This document shows positions 33,141 to 46,235 of a DNA stretch of 64,000 nucleotides, in pieces. The notes under the pieces are model-generated. The model had not been told where the DNA came from. It searched no databases and saw nothing but the letters and a program-made list of their open reading frames with translations. The stretch lies in contig NC_088717.1 of NCBI RefSeq assembly GCF_963576615.1, positions 55,259,526 to 55,323,525 on the forward strand, written 5' to 3'. This DNA comes from Watersipora subatra (lineage: Eukaryota > Bryozoa > Gymnolaemata > Cheilostomatida > Watersiporidae). Within the stretch, counting starts at the first letter, position 1. Each line of letters begins with the position of its first letter. The position numbers and the translations under genes are program-made.

Positions 33141-35798
33141 AGCAGTGATTAATCATCTATAACAGATCACAGGCTATGGTAAGCGTTACTCAACAAAAAC
33201 AGCTGACGGCAACTGTAAATCATTTTGAGCAATCAGCAGACGACTCTGCAGTCAGTGCTTATGTATCTGCTGATGACATCACCGCTAATGACATCGCTGC
33301 AGACGACATCCTAGACAATGATATCATGATGGACAGCTTCAAGCTGGCATACAATGCAAGCTTTGCATATCCTTTCTAAATAGCGTGCCAAATTTAGCTC
33401 CGTTTCAAGCATTCTTTATGGCATTTGTTGCCTAGGCTATCAGTTGTCCACCTGGTGTAACATGATACTGACATATACGACCAATAGCGATAGTTTAAAC
33501 CAATATTTTATCATGTTATCTATGTCCGAGACTTGAGATGCCAGACATTCAAAAGTGCACTTACTAATCATTATGGTGTGTTTCTATATTTTAAAAGTAC
33601 TCCTTACTTCAGTCTGTAGTGTTTTTGAAAAAATAGTTTTAGGTTGGCTGTCATACAGGCAGAGAAAATCATCTGTAACTAAGTTCATAAACTCTAGCTA
33701 ATATTAATCCAACTGCTATTACGTATTCGATCTCCAAATATTAATTATTGATAGATATTTATATATTAATATTTAAATATTAATATATAAATATTGATAT
33801 TATTATTAATTGATATTAATACAAACATTAATATCAATATTAATATTTAAATATTAATATATAAATATTCATCAAAAGTTAATATTTAAATATTAATGGT
33901 TGTTAATATTTATTACTAGTGAAATCAAAGCAGGAACTTTCGCTAACAAGCATCCGAACAAAGTCACACGATGTCCACCTATTCAGGTTGTTTATTTTTA
34001 TCAATTTACGTTATCAGCTTCTGATTTTTGAAGTTATTTATACCTTAGTTTAATAGTTCTACATTTTTAAAATTTGATTTTAATATAAGATTATGTTAAT
34101 TAATTGCTTTTTAAAGCAGACCGAAGTGAGTGGCCTTTGCAGAAATTTACAGCATGCTGTTTTAATTGCTCGAATTTTCATAAAATCTGTTTTTTAAATA
34201 ATACATATTATAGAAAGACCAATAATATAATATACATATTATATTATTATTCAACTGGTACATACTTGTAGTTTTGTGTATTTTCATGCATCATAGGTCA
34301 TCTATGGTTCAATATTCCAAACATGGAAACAGTAATTTAACTTCAGTCAGAAATACAAGAAGCAACAGCAACCAATTATAGCAGATCCGCCACAGCATAC
34401 TTTTGCTACATTATTTCTGACAGGTAAATGTGATTGCGGCATTTGGATTAAAATGTTGTACCCTGCATAATTGTAGAAGAATTACAGTAGTTTTGATAAA
34501 AATACAAAGTGTTTGTAGGTACTGAATCAAGTAGGCTTTGCTGACATCCGATAAGTTCACTCCTATAGACACGTCATTAAAAGCCTTTACCCGAAATCTT
34601 TCTAAATAAACTATTCGGTATGTGTTAAATATTTATATATTAGATCCATCCGCAGACTGTCCTTGAACTGATGGAGTAGGCCTAATCTATGGGTGATTGT
34701 CAAACCGTTGAAAACAGCGACCACTTATTTTTTATTCAGAGATTAATATTTTAGTTATTTTATCACATTAACCCATCTGGCGCATGAGTATACAACCTGA
34801 AAGGTTAGCTATGTAATATGCATATCATAGGCTGCTACAGTGCGTATTTGATAGGTATGCAACCCTCCACAAATACATGATCTTCCATTTTCCCTTAGGA
34901 GTACCCCAGGCACCTGCAACCACCTGATAAGATAGTTATAGGTATTTGGTTTCATTCATACTCAGCCAGGTATGCGATGGGGAGTCATAAATAGATAGTT
35001 TGCTAGCAAAAAAGCCGCTGCAGTACTAGTAGGTTGAACACATCTACTGACAGAAGAATATTGTTGATTTATTTGAGGCGAGGGAGTCACTAATGTTACT
35101 AGGGCCTGCATAATGTGCTGGATTATCTAAATGCATACTAACGTTTTGTATTAGGCTTCAGCGTCAAGTAGAATAGGTCTCAGCAAATTAGAAAGCAGAG
35201 TGTAAGAACAAGGTCACAGATAAGTTCTCATCGTTTCAGCTAAACCCTTGTTGAGTGTTTTAAGTGTATCAATGAGAGCCCCAAGAACACTACCAACTCA
35301 GCCATAACTTCCCATGTCTACCATTCTGGCCATGTCTTCCTACTACTACCCATTTCTTCCTATTTCAAGTGTAAAAACTAGTTGTGACCCATTTTGAACT
35401 GTAGACCGCAATAACTACGGCTAATAGTAACATCAACGTAATAGAAACATTTCGACTCGATTTTTGGCCTCCCAGTAGTTGTCTGCTTGCTGAAATATGA
35501 TGAGAAACTTCAGAGAACTGTGTACCTGTACGAACTAAGTTCTTAGTTAAGCTCAGTTAAGTTGGTTATGCTGAAGACAAGGCAAGTAATGTAACTGCTG
35601 CTACGTATTTGATCACCACCACGTTATGGTGTGAATATTTGATGGCTTTTACAGGTGATACGAATATTATACGAACATCAGCAAACACATACGAGTAATA
35701 ATGCATCCTTGCAAACAGAAACAGTGTGTTAAGGACTACACTACGATAGCTATGAACTCTTGCTGTGTTTGCTAGAGTCACTAGCGAACACTGCCTAC
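33141..35798. other. Rest of ALDH2 intron 1
   Basis: 33721-33900 is a TATTAATATTTAAATATTAA-type palindromic AT block. A 67-codon + frame at 33176 has acidic ADDI-type repeats but no splice or homology support. Otherwise nothing. Confidence 0.5.
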
Positions 35799-35912
35799 CT
35801 TTGTCTCCGGTATAGCTGGCTGTCTGTTAGGAGCTGGTAGGGCCGACATATACCGGACATTTTTCCTCAAGCTTTGCCTGACTAACCCAAATCTTTGAAG
35901 AAATACAGACAT
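35799..35912 (-). CDS. ALDH2: ALDH2 exon 1: presequence
   Basis: ATG at 35912 and donor GTAGGC. It encodes 38 residues: a basic amphipathic leader, then MSALPAPNRQPAIPETK. This is the first ATG in frame, and the leader matches mitochondrial ALDH2 organisation. It ends in phase 0. Confidence 0.85.
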
Positions 35913-36686
35913 GGCAAACACTACAGTTAGTTACAATGCGAGGTCTGAAAAGCCGCCGTCGCAGTTTGCAGCCCTGGAAGACTAGTGATGCGGAAAGAGC
36001 GAGCGAAGAGTGAGACCTAAAGCTCCGCCCAGCATGTCTGCTTTCATACTCATGGGACCATCAAAAAGCATTTGCAAAAACAGGGTTGTACCTTGGCAAG
36101 TTTGTCATCTTTGTAATTTGTACACACTTTCCAAGCTTGGTGCTGATATGCTACTGAATTCAGTTTAATGGAGATCCAGGCAGTCCCTTGTGACAATAAT
36201 AATGATGATAATAATACTGATATTTTTCTTTATAATAAAAAACCCCAGTGACTCTGTTAAAAAATAAGACAGTTAAATCTTATCTAGAATAAAGGAATAA
36301 ATTCAACTTGTGAAGGGATTTCCTATTTAAAAAGAATATTATAAATGTATTTCAAAGTGTTTGTGTGTATTGCATTATAAAAATAACTGATAAAAAGTAG
36401 GTATTACTGCTTTAATAAATTGTGTGCATGTAAATCTAACATGCAGGTTTTGAAAACTGGATATTCAGGTAAAATAATAAAATATATTTAATATTTTTGA
36501 ACTTTTTTGGCTCAACTAAATTAATTCCAAAGTCCAAGATGTAATCATAGTTTGGAGAGTTGGAGCGGTGGAGAGCTGAGATACTTGCAATTGGTCTTCT
36601 TGATTCTGGTTCAACTGCTATATTGACTTTCTGATATCCAGGTTTTAAAGATGCCGTTTTACAATCTATTAGCTCTGATGTAATAT
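35913..36686. other. ALDH2 5' flank and intergenic DNA
   Basis: It should hold the ALDH2 promoter and 5'UTR. The first 200 bases are less AT-rich than their surroundings. I see no defining element. Confidence 0.4.
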
Positions 36687-37132
36687 TGTGGTAGCCGTAG
36701 TGAGGTAGACATTGCTGGCTACATTTTAGGAACCATGCTTATACTTTATTTTAGTAATCTTAGTAGTTGTGTGTATATCTGTATTTAGCCGTTTATTATC
36801 GTCTCCCTTGTGTATTAAGTAACGTCTTGCCACAATCTATGTCATCCTCTCATATTCCTTTTTATATTAAATAACGCCTTACCACGACTTATGTAATCGC
36901 CATCACGAGTTTGACCACATTAACTTATGTAATACATACTTGTTGTTGTCGTAGGCCAACCATATAAAAGGTTGGCACTTATTCTGGGATGGCAGAGTAG
37001 CCCTTGGCCGCGAATGTGCCAGTTATATGGAAATATATACTGAAGCGCTTTACTCTCCTGCATGATTATTTCGAGGCCTGAAAAAGGTGAATTAGCTAGT
37101 GTGCTGTGAAAGACCGAGCAGCGTCTTTTACA
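36687..37132 (+). mobile_element. Solo LTR, 446 bp
   Basis: It starts TGTGGTAGCC and ends CGTCTTTTACA. ATAT flanks both sides (36683-36686, 37133-37136), a target duplication of 4 bp (5 if the border shifts by one base). A TATA box (CCATATAAAAGG at about 36959) and downstream start-like region fit an LTR promoter. No internal sequence follows, so it looks like a product of LTR-LTR recombination. The ends resemble, but the body does not match, the gypsy LTR at 8471. Confidence 0.72.
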
Positions 37133-37599
37133 ATATGATATGCCGCCTGCTACCTATTTGGTTGAATGGTTTTAAAATGAACTGCACTAAATAACTCAAA
37201 TAGGACTCAATCGCTAGTTGTATTATTATGGTAACAAACAAAATAATTGTTCAGAAAAGAACTCTCCAGAAAAGCGTTGCTAGTTATAGGGTTATCTGAT
37301 CGTACCTTAGAATCGGCAAAGTGTTGGATTGCCCCCTGTCATAGAATGAGTGGGTATCACACCTGTAAAGACGACCCAGAGGCAGTCCTGTTTTCCCCGT
37401 TGTTGTATTTTCCTGAATCAGTTATGAGCTGGCCCCTGGTTTTGACCGCCAATCCTGCATGTCGTAAACACCGACCAATCACAAGAGGTGTTACATCCTT
37501 ACACTAGCAAGCGTAGACAACAGAGACCCCTAGTTACAAGTAAACAGCAAGGCATTACTTGTTTGTTTTTTAAATTATACTGATGAGGTTACTTTGGAT

Positions 37600-38010
37600 T
37601 TCCTTGCCTTGGCCTGTTATTTGCTCGATGTCATAATTCCGGAATGCCGATAAAGTACGGAGAATAACTACCTATATGCAAAATAATTTTAAAACCTGGA
37701 AATTGAATGTTGGCACTGCACTTAGTGCGTCGATCTACCAAGCCAATGGTCAAGGGTTCAATTCTACTAATTCAACTCGTCAAGTCTAGTGTCCTGTGAG
37801 AGAACATCAGATGTGCCAGTAAAGCACAGAGAATAAATATGTGCATAATAATTCTAAAGCCTTGGAAAGTGGTAGTGTGCTGGGCCACCGAGTTGAATAT
37901 CGTGAATATGAATTATATACAACGGCAATCTTTTTTCCAACTTTTTTCCATGGCTACAGACGGATGAACATGGCTCTTATTATAGTAAAGACTAAACCGC
38001 TACAACCAAT
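37600..38010 (+). mobile_element. tRNA-like SINE, probably dimeric
   Basis: Two successive units share AAAGxACxGAGAATAA then ATATGxAxAATAATT. The first has GCGTCGATCTACCAAGCC and the B-box-like GGTTCAATTC (37757). The second unit aligns with the - strand copy at 25440-25740. Confidence 0.45.
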
Positions 38011-38171
38011 TTATAATATCTGAACTGTTGAAGTCACATTTTGATAATCATATTGCATAGGAACTCTAGTTAGTGGATTTGAGCAGGGTCACTGGAGAAA
38101 ACTGCAACTTACCAGTATGTATCATAAGAAAAGGAAACTAGTGGGAGGGTAGAAATTAAATTAAACCTCAC

Positions 38172-38260
38172 CGCAAAAGCGTATCTTCACCATAAGCTTT
38201 CTCTTCCTTGCAATTGAAATCTCCACCTGCAGCGCTTGTCATATCTGGGTAGATGACATC
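38172..38260 (-). CDS. Candidate single exon, unknown gene
   Basis: An 89-nt open stretch lies between ATACTTTAG and GTGAGG: DVIYPDMTSAAGGDFNCKEE and KAYGEDTLL. It looks coding in composition, but I found no partner exons, so it may be an orphan or part of a gene with distant exons. Confidence 0.3.
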
Positions 38261-39526
38261 CTAAAGTATCAAGGTAGTGACTCAGTGTTGGTTTTACTGG
38301 AGGAGGTATGAGCTACCAACATCAGATAAAACATCTGGTTGACCAACTGCTGGGCTCAAACTGTCATTTAAATTTCAGGCGATTGACTCAAACTTGGCCC
38401 ACTGATATAGCTGTTGAGAGACCTGTTGAAATGCGTAGGAAACTTGTACACATATGTGATAATCCAATAACACAGTGAATGAAGAAGGTTTGATAGACTG
38501 GGCTTATGTAGTTGCATTGAAATTGCAATTGACAATGGAGATGCAAAGAGAGAAAATATATGAGTCACCAGGAAGATGCCATGCAAGCGCCCAAAATCTG
38601 CAAAAGTAAAGGGACAAGAGAAAAATGTTACAGACTAAGGAAACACATTTAGTACCGGATTCATAATAAGGAAAAGAAAACCGTTGAATAATTTAGAGAT
38701 GTTTTTAAGATGAACAGCTAGGCCAAAAGGTTTTAAGAATAACCTACAAGATAGTGTGATAGTAGCAGGTTCTAGGTAGTTGAAATAGAGCAATAAATCA
38801 CAAACTGTCATTTGAATCTTCGATGTAGGTGCGGTTGAACAACCTCCTAAGTACTGGTGATTGGTCAAGGGTGTGCAGACAAGGTGTGCAGGGTGTGCCT
38901 CTGACAACCTGAAAAAAAGCTTTTTAAGTTTATCAACAAAAGATATAACAGAAAAAGCACAAACTAATTCTATAACAAACAAAAAAGCATAAGAAAGCAT
39001 GAAACGCATAAGCAATGCACAGATCAGATGTCATTAATCACCTTACAATCATTACCAAAGTTTTTAACTTTGAATAAAAAATATATATAAAATTGATAGA
39101 CTATAACAAAAAGTTTTATGGTTTATGCAACGCTTGGGGCAGCTCAAACCTGCTAGGAAATACAGGTAAGACCATTTGCACCTCCAGCCTATGTTAAGCT
39201 ACAAGTACTTTTTTATGACAATAAATATTTTACAAAAACTTGACAGAATAATTTTTTAGGTTATAAATTGTCATTAAAAATAAAAAGATACAAAAATGAA
39301 ATCAGCAACACATACGAAAAGTATTGGTATTGCGGAGTTATCTGTCCTTTATACTTAAATTATGAGGGAGACAACTCTTGAATAAGACAAACTTTAACGT
39401 AATGACATGTTATGCTTCTCTAAAGAAACATGGCTGTTACAAAACCGCAAATGAAAAAAGTTTTGAAGTTCAATTTATGACTGAAGGAATCTTGCTTGAT
39501 AGCAAGCATAGCATTTATGAGGACCA
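38261..39526. other. Intergenic; holds a dispersed repeat
   Basis: About 38900-39060 (CCTCTGACAACCTG ... GTCATTAATCA) is repeated at about 56555-56690 in the same orientation. A 126-codon - strand frame here overlaps that repeat and is not supported. Confidence 0.5.
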
Positions 39527-39720
39527 ACACACACACGCACACACGCACACACGCACACACGCACACACGCACACACGCACACACGCACACACGCACACAC
39601 GCACACACGCACACACGCACACACGCACACACGCACACACGCACACACGCACACACGCACACACGCACACACGCACACACGCACACACGTACTCACGCAC
39701 ACACGCACACACACACACAT
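39527..39720. repeat. 8-bp satellite (CACACACG)n, about 23 copies
   Basis: Nearly perfect to 39686, then mixed CA repeats to about 39760. Long frames on both strands are artefacts. Confidence 0.95.
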
Positions 39721-39769
39721 GCGCACACACACTCACACACACTCATGCATGCACACAGCCCTTCGCACG

Positions 39770-42700
39770 CACAATGACAAAGTGACTTTATTAAAATGCA
39801 TGTTCAAAAATTTGCTTTGTTTGGATTGTTTGTTTTTATTAAAACATCAGCACAGTTCCAGCACCAGCACAGCAAAAATGTCGCAATGCTGGTCTCTGGA
39901 TAAACCAAACATTTAAATGTTACCAACAATTCGAGTTACATATATACGCATACTAGTAATGAGAAGGCCGACTCGGCAATTACATTGTACATGAAGAGAA
40001 AGAAAAAAAGTGGAGCAAGTAGCTATTCTGCAATAACTAAAGTTTTAGAAAGTTATAATAACTATAGGAATAGAAATGCTGACAAGTAGCAACTGTACTG
40101 AATAAACCAGGAAAGAGTTTCTGGTACTCACTCAGCCTTTAGTTTGAGTCAAAACATTTAAGACAATGGCAACTCTCTACATTGTGACTCTGAAGGCGAT
40201 TACAATAACATAAACTATTCTACAAGCTGCTGACTACTAAAAGGAGCTGTCGGAGTGTTTAATGACTTGTAAAAAAACAAAGACGATGAATAGTAATAAG
40301 ATTACATCAGCAAACTCCATGAATCGAGAAGCTCAGGCACTCGGTAAAACATGAAGTTAGACGATCTCTCTAGCTTTCATTGCGGGAAATAGGTTTAGGA
40401 CAATGTAAGGTATTTAATACAGGAATCTGATAAAAGTTTAATATGGAATTGGTCTGATTCGTAGTATCGGACCAATTCAACAATTGATCCGATACTACAA
40501 ACAAATACAGTAACAAGTAACAAATTGAAAATTGCTCCGGGCTTTTGTACTCGGTCTTGTCAGATTTCATTATATTTAATAAGCAGAAGTAGTGTACATT
40601 GGTAGTAGAGTAGTGTACAGATACGCACTGGGCCTAATGTATGTACATTAAAAAAGTATGGACTTTGATAATTGAGTTCTGTACATTAAACAGTGTATAT
40701 TGTCTCACACGCCTACTCCTAAGCTACCATATGATACGATATACATATACAATATACATGAGAGAATAAATTATGGTTATACTTACCATAGGGTGCAGTA
40801 TAATATTAATCACAGTATAATACTCTGGTATGAAACTCATTGGCACACATCACTTAGGTTATCTGTCACAAAAGCCACCTATTGATACAAGTTGTCATTC
40901 TTTAGACAAATACATTCACAGCAGACAATTGTCCAAACACAGGATGCTGTCGGAACAGTTGAAAGTCCAGAGAAGGTAAGTTTGAAAAAGCAGACGTTGG
41001 CAGACTTTTGAAACCATAAAACTGGTGGTGGCAAGTGATTGACATTTCTTTTGTCATTGTGCCTAAATCATTGGATTCGGCGTAGATCTAAACATATGTC
41101 TGCCATGGAACCTCATAAACGCATTGATGAGTGACACAAGAAAATCGTCAATTTGTGGTGTTAAAAATGCATCTCTAAAACGCATCTACAACTAGAATTC
41201 AATCAGAAATATGGCATCGACCAGTTATATTTTATGTTAATGTTTTGTTCATGTATGTACTAATTTACTTTTACCTTCCCATAGCAACAATTTATAAATG
41301 TTCTGCAGTTTTGGAAAGAATACCCAGAAGCATTATACTTTGAAGCACATTCTCAGTATATGTTAGTGTTTGTCAAAAGCATTACAAATATGAAATCTTT
41401 TAATGTTGCTGTTGTTTCTATGTAAGGTTTGAAGTACAAAAAAGAACACTTTTTATAGAAGTTTTGTGTAAGACATTCCATGAACAAGCAGCGGATCAAC
41501 TAAGGCAGCGCCATGACTGCAAGTCTTAACTTTTGGTTCTACTTAGCGGGTAAACAATTATGAGATTGAAATTTTTGAGTTGCTGTGGAAGTCTCATTTG
41601 AGTCACAAACTTTGTTTGTGCCAAATGAAGGTGTCCCAAATGCTAAACCTAAATATCAAGTAAATCAACTATTTGTACAAATAGCAAATGAGTTCAGAAG
41701 CTGTTAGACTGAGGTTTTCCTTTATTCAATGCTTAGGCTTCATAAACAAATATTGACCTTCGTATAACTGTGTTTACAGTACAAAGATCGTTGTACAAAG
41801 TCCCTTTCAGAAATGCAATATCATTCTAAAGAGCTTAACAATAAAAAGCTGTAAATAGCAAAAGCTCTACTGTAAGTACAAGTCAATTGTCTAGCGTGAG
41901 TAAACACTTCCATATACTCGTATCAACAAGGTGATGGACCAGAGCACTCTATTGTTTGTTATCAGTCTTTATATTTGAACAAGCAACTCTTAGAGCCAAT
42001 GACTGAACACTATGAAGTCTAGATATAGATGTGTACCTACTGCGCTTGATATGGAAAGGTTTGTATATATGATGTTTACTACGGAACTGCCTGACTGATA
42101 ACACAACAAACCAGTTTTATAATGAATGTTAATGACCTTACAAAACTAGTGGCCATTTTGTACGCTTTAAAATAATGAAGCCATGCGGTTACTAAAGATT
42201 AAGAAATATCAAGATGCTTAAAGCAAAAAAACTGGCAGCTGATGTTATCTTACCAACAGAATTATTCACCTCAATAGCATAAAAGAAGAACCAATCGATA
42301 GCGAATTGCAAAGGTTAATTGTGTTTTCATTTAGTTTACCTCAACATCATGTATTTAGAATCTTCCAAGTGATTTCTAATGACTTGTTCTCATTGTGCGC
42401 ATAGTGAGCACGCAATGAGTGCGTGCAGATATTTCCATATTGGCATTACTTCCTTGAGTCAGAAGTATAGGTTTTAGGAAGCTTCCACATGTCAGTTGAG
42501 GTGATGCGATGAGTAGATCACTTGAACGTTCTAGACATGGATGGAAAATCCAACTGACCATATCGAGTGCTAGCTTATCAGATTAGAATATTGACTCAAA
42601 AGCATTGGAATAACTAGCTAACAGAGAATAATAACTAAAGCAGTCTCTGGGGTCACACATGGTTGCATCCAATTACAAGGCTTCTAACACACTCCAATCT

Positions 42701-43988
42701 GCATGTGCCTGTACGCAATTAGATATTTGTCTGTAGATTTTGCTCCAACTAGTAGTTGTCACTGTACAAACAATCGTTGTGTTACTATTTGATAATGATG
42801 TGTGTTTGAAATTGCGCGCTTGTTGGGTTACTGTGCGATGAGTGTTTCAATGAAGCGTGTTGTAGATTAATGCTGGTGATCTGTTAAAAATGAAGGAATT
42901 TTACACAATATGTCATAGCGGTGCACTCATGTCTCGCTTAGCATAACGCTTTTGAAACAGGAAAAGCTGAAGTGTGGAAAATGTTTAACATAGAATAGCT
43001 ACGCGACATTTTCTCGCACATCATTTACACACACCCTTTTCATCTTTTGCACGAAACATTCGATAAAAAATTGCGAGTAGCAATTTTTTATCGAAAAAAA
43101 TTAATAAAAAATTCGATAAAAAATTGCTCGCTTGACTTGCTGGTTTTGCGTTTGCATCTTGCAGATGATGTAAACTTGGTGATTAACTGCGTCATGAAAA
43201 CATATTGACTATTGACTATTTGTTGTAACAAACCAAGACAGGGGACTGGATTAAGTAATGAAACCAACTTGATTGGCATTAATGGAGTGTCAAGCAGATG
43301 ACCTTTATTTGACCCACGCCAGCAAGCATAATCCTAAAAATCTCTTTTCTTCAGCTTGAAAAGCTGATAGTGTATTTACATTCTTGATGATTCACGATTC
43401 AGGAGTTGAGTGTTGGTGAGGTTTGCAAATGTGTAGGCCTACCTTCTTCAACTGTTAAACTTGTATAGTTTTTTAGCAATTGGTAAATAGTGCTAATTGC
43501 ATTGTAATAAAATATATAAAGAGATGCTGTTTAGCAAATCTTTATAAGGATTATGGAAATTTAAAGTGCAGGCAAATGCAATGACAGCTGGCACAAATGA
43601 GTTGCCTACAGGCATCTAAGAAAACCTTGAGTTGACCTTCAATCATCTCCAAGCCTGCTGCTATATCAAAGTACAGTTAGTGAACTTTGGTGTCTTATCC
43701 AGAGATGTCAACTGTGCCAACAGATCAACTGACAAGTATGGTACAAACTGTGTCAGTAGGCCTATTTGACAAGATAGCGCATCTTTACTTTAGGTAATTG
43801 GGACTGATGAAAAGCGTAGAAAATGGCTTGACAGACAAAGTTTATACAATATGAGCTGACAAGAGCGTGTAAACAAAAATATATTTGATATAACAAACAT
43901 TAAATCAGAGCAACTTATAAAACTAGAAAAATCCAGCCATATAAAAGCTATAAAAATGTAGGCTATAAGTCAATCTGGAGTAGGAAGT
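39770..43988. other. Long intergenic stretch, no gene seen
   Basis: Contains a dispersed repeat at 40690-40990 that recurs at 47620-47945 (TATTGTCTCACAC, GAGAGAATAAA, ATGGTTATA, CAGTATAATATTAAT blocks); a hairpin near 40459-40496 (arms GTAGTATCGGA); and a hairpin near 43060-43095 (CGATAAAAAATTGC and its complement). No supported exon. Confidence 0.5.
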
Positions 43989-44024
43989 TGTGTGTGTGTG
44001 TGCGTGCGCGCGTGCGTGTGTGTG
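43989..44024. repeat. (GT)n microsatellite with GC interruptions
   Basis: GTGTGTGTGTGCGTGCGCGC and then GTGCGTGTGTGTG. Confidence 0.9.
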
Positions 44025-44814
44025 AAACAGGAAGTGAAGTGTGTGACTTGGATATTTCGAGTCATAAACTCGGAATATCCAATTATTCCAAAGCAGTTTT
44101 TTGTAGACTGAGTGAGATTAGATTAGAAACTTTGTTCATTCAATGATATAAAGTTACATATTTTTAGATGTCAGCCCATGGCAGTTCCTTGATCATCATT
44201 TGATTTTAACATTGTTGTCTAATTGCACAATCGTACTATTCAAGGAAGATACTGGTGTTACTAAACGCAAGGCTTTTATATTATAGTCAAAATTTGGAAA
44301 TGCTGACTGACTCATATTTGAGTATATACTATCATGCAACATCATATCTTACTAAAAATCTCATTCATAAAATATTATATCAGCCAAATTCGACTTTAAC
44401 TATATAGCATTTGTTTACCTAATAGTTTTATCAGGCTGCAATTAGAACTGCAAAAGTTGATAATCGAATTAGTATCAGTAGTATAAGAACAAGTTACTAA
44501 CTAGAAAATATGTTGAAAACATTATGTACATCTATTTTGTACTTTTGCAGAAGCTGAAGCAGTTGGAAAGTTCTTAATAATTGGTACATCGTGTTTACCA
44601 TTCTTGTCTTTGATAGAAGCTTGGTGTAATTTATCACTGTTGGTTTGCCATCGGAAGGGTAAAATAGGCAACACTCAACTTCTACAGCAGCCAACAGCTC
44701 CTTCCAATGAGGTGCCTGAATTGTAAGTTTTGGTCAAAAACTGCAAAGGATAGTACCATTATTTTGACTATTATTAGAACCATTATTGTTATCATTAATC
44801 TTATTGCCATTTTC

Positions 44815-45270
44815 CCACGACCAAACACGAGCGGAGCGAATGGTTGGGAGATTTATGATAAATGCACATGTGCACACAACTCACGAAAATTATTCATTAA
44901 CGGCCGTCGCAAACCCTTGTACCGAAATCTCATCAACAAATTTAACCATTTTTCTGTAGTCGTTTAAGTATAATAATGATACAAAACACATATAAACCTA
45001 TTTAAATATGTTAGCAAGCCTTTGAAAGGTTACCGCAATATCCTAAAACTAACCCATCTGATCGGATTATACATAAATAGACAGATTAATTCGGCCTAAA
45101 ATCGAAATAGAAACTTGAGAAGACTTTTTTAATCAAAATTAAGACCGGCCAACGAAACGCCAATAAGGCCGTGCGACAAATAGTATAACCATTAAGCCGT
45201 CCAAATTTCACAAGAAAAACGTGCACATTTCACCAGTCTATAGCATTGTCTAATTGCCGAAGGTTTATGT
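44815..45270. repeat. Dispersed ~450-bp repeat, copy 2
   Basis: Reverse-complement relative of 16594-17043, beginning CCCACGACCAAACACGAGCG and ending GTCTAATTGCCGAAGG. Confidence 0.7.
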
Positions 45271-45414
45271 AATACGCGTAGACTGTTTGAGGCGTTGACC
45301 GATTTACAGGTACGAAAATGTGGTACACAGTTTAACAGCCTACGTTTTTTGTCCAATTACCAAAGGTTTTTTAAATTATCTAGAACATTAGCCAGATTTC
45401 TTTACATCGTATCT

Positions 45415-46235
45415 ACAGGCTAGGGCCGAACTACAACGCCCCTTTGTGACAAGAATATTTCTTTATTTCACTCGTTTGCAGAAAACTTCCCGAAGCGTGA
45501 ATGCTAATGCTTGCTTTCTGTTACATATCGCTGTCAAAACCATTCTACATTCAACACAACCAACTTTCAAACTGTATATTACACGGCAGCTTGCCATTTT
45601 ACTTTTAATATTGCACTTCAGGAATATAATAAACATATTTCCTTTTGTCATACGTGCCAGCAAGTTAGAGCTGACGCTGTTAATAAATTTAGTGCATCTT
45701 ATGATCTTAAATTTTAAATGATTTTAACTTAAATAATCACATGATTTTACATTTACATCTTATGTACTATGTAGCTAGGGCCGAACTACAATGCCCCTTT
45801 ATGATGAGAACATTTCTTTATTTTGCTCCAGTTTGCAGAAAACCTCCAGACGCGTGAACGCTCATACTTGCTTTCTGTTAAAGATCGCTATCAAAACCAT
45901 TCTACATTCAACGCAACCAACTTTCAAACTGTGTATATTACACAGCAGTTTGCCATTTTACTTCTATCGCATTTCAGAGATATAATAAACATATTTCCTT
46001 TTGTTAAATTACATACATTACAGTAGGTTAGGCCTACAGCTTTAATTAATATTTATTTTATTGTTGTAAAACATAGGTTTGAAATAGTAGTCTCTGTCAA
46101 TTCCTGCTGACAACTACCTTTTCAACAACCAGCACTACCCTTTCTTTTTTCCTTTATCACTTATTCCATTAACAGGTCATGGGCTGTATGACAAGGGAAT
46201 TTCTAGTTAGTATTATCATTATTGTCATTGTTATT
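45415..46235 (-). mobile_element. LINE 3'-end copy, inverted, with internal duplication
   Basis: The reverse complement of 13290-13690 is found here: TAGAAATTCCCTTGTCATAC near 46200 and the AAACCATTCTACATTCAAC block. The latter part is present twice (about 45420-45660 and 45775-46005), each starting GCTAGGGCCGAACTACAA. Confidence 0.7.

Larger units (their letters stand above)
22394..35912 (-). pseudogene. ALDH2: Mitochondrial-type aldehyde dehydrogenase (ALDH2-like), one in-frame stop
   Basis: Eleven - strand exons join in phase to 517 codons (1551 nt), essentially the length of the mammalian ALDH2 precursor. The N-terminus MSVFLQRFGLVRQSLRKNVR is basic and Ser/Arg-rich, a mitochondrial presequence, and is followed by ALPAPNRQP. 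The NAD-binding and catalytic landmarks are present: [27 protein letters not shown], the general-base Glu in LELGGKSPN, the nucleophile Cys in [20 protein letters not shown] and GGYKMSG. The enzyme would oxidise acetaldehyde and similar aldehydes with NAD. The only lesion is TGA at 32643-32645 (codon 102), where family members have Gly (HRGRLL); homology resumes at once ([18 protein letters not shown]). It may be a null allele, a young pseudogene or a base error. Typed as pseudogene for that reason; it could be functional. Confidence 0.8.

Noticed and set aside
33176-33379. 67-codon acidic + strand frame in ALDH2 intron 1
   Set aside because: Short internal repeats (GACATC) explain the frame; no homology or splice context.
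38635-39015. 126-codon - strand hydrophobic frame
   Set aside because: Overlaps a dispersed repeat shared with 56.6 kb; no splice or family support.
39378-39785. 135-codon His/Thr-rich frame
   Set aside because: Product of the CACACACG satellite.
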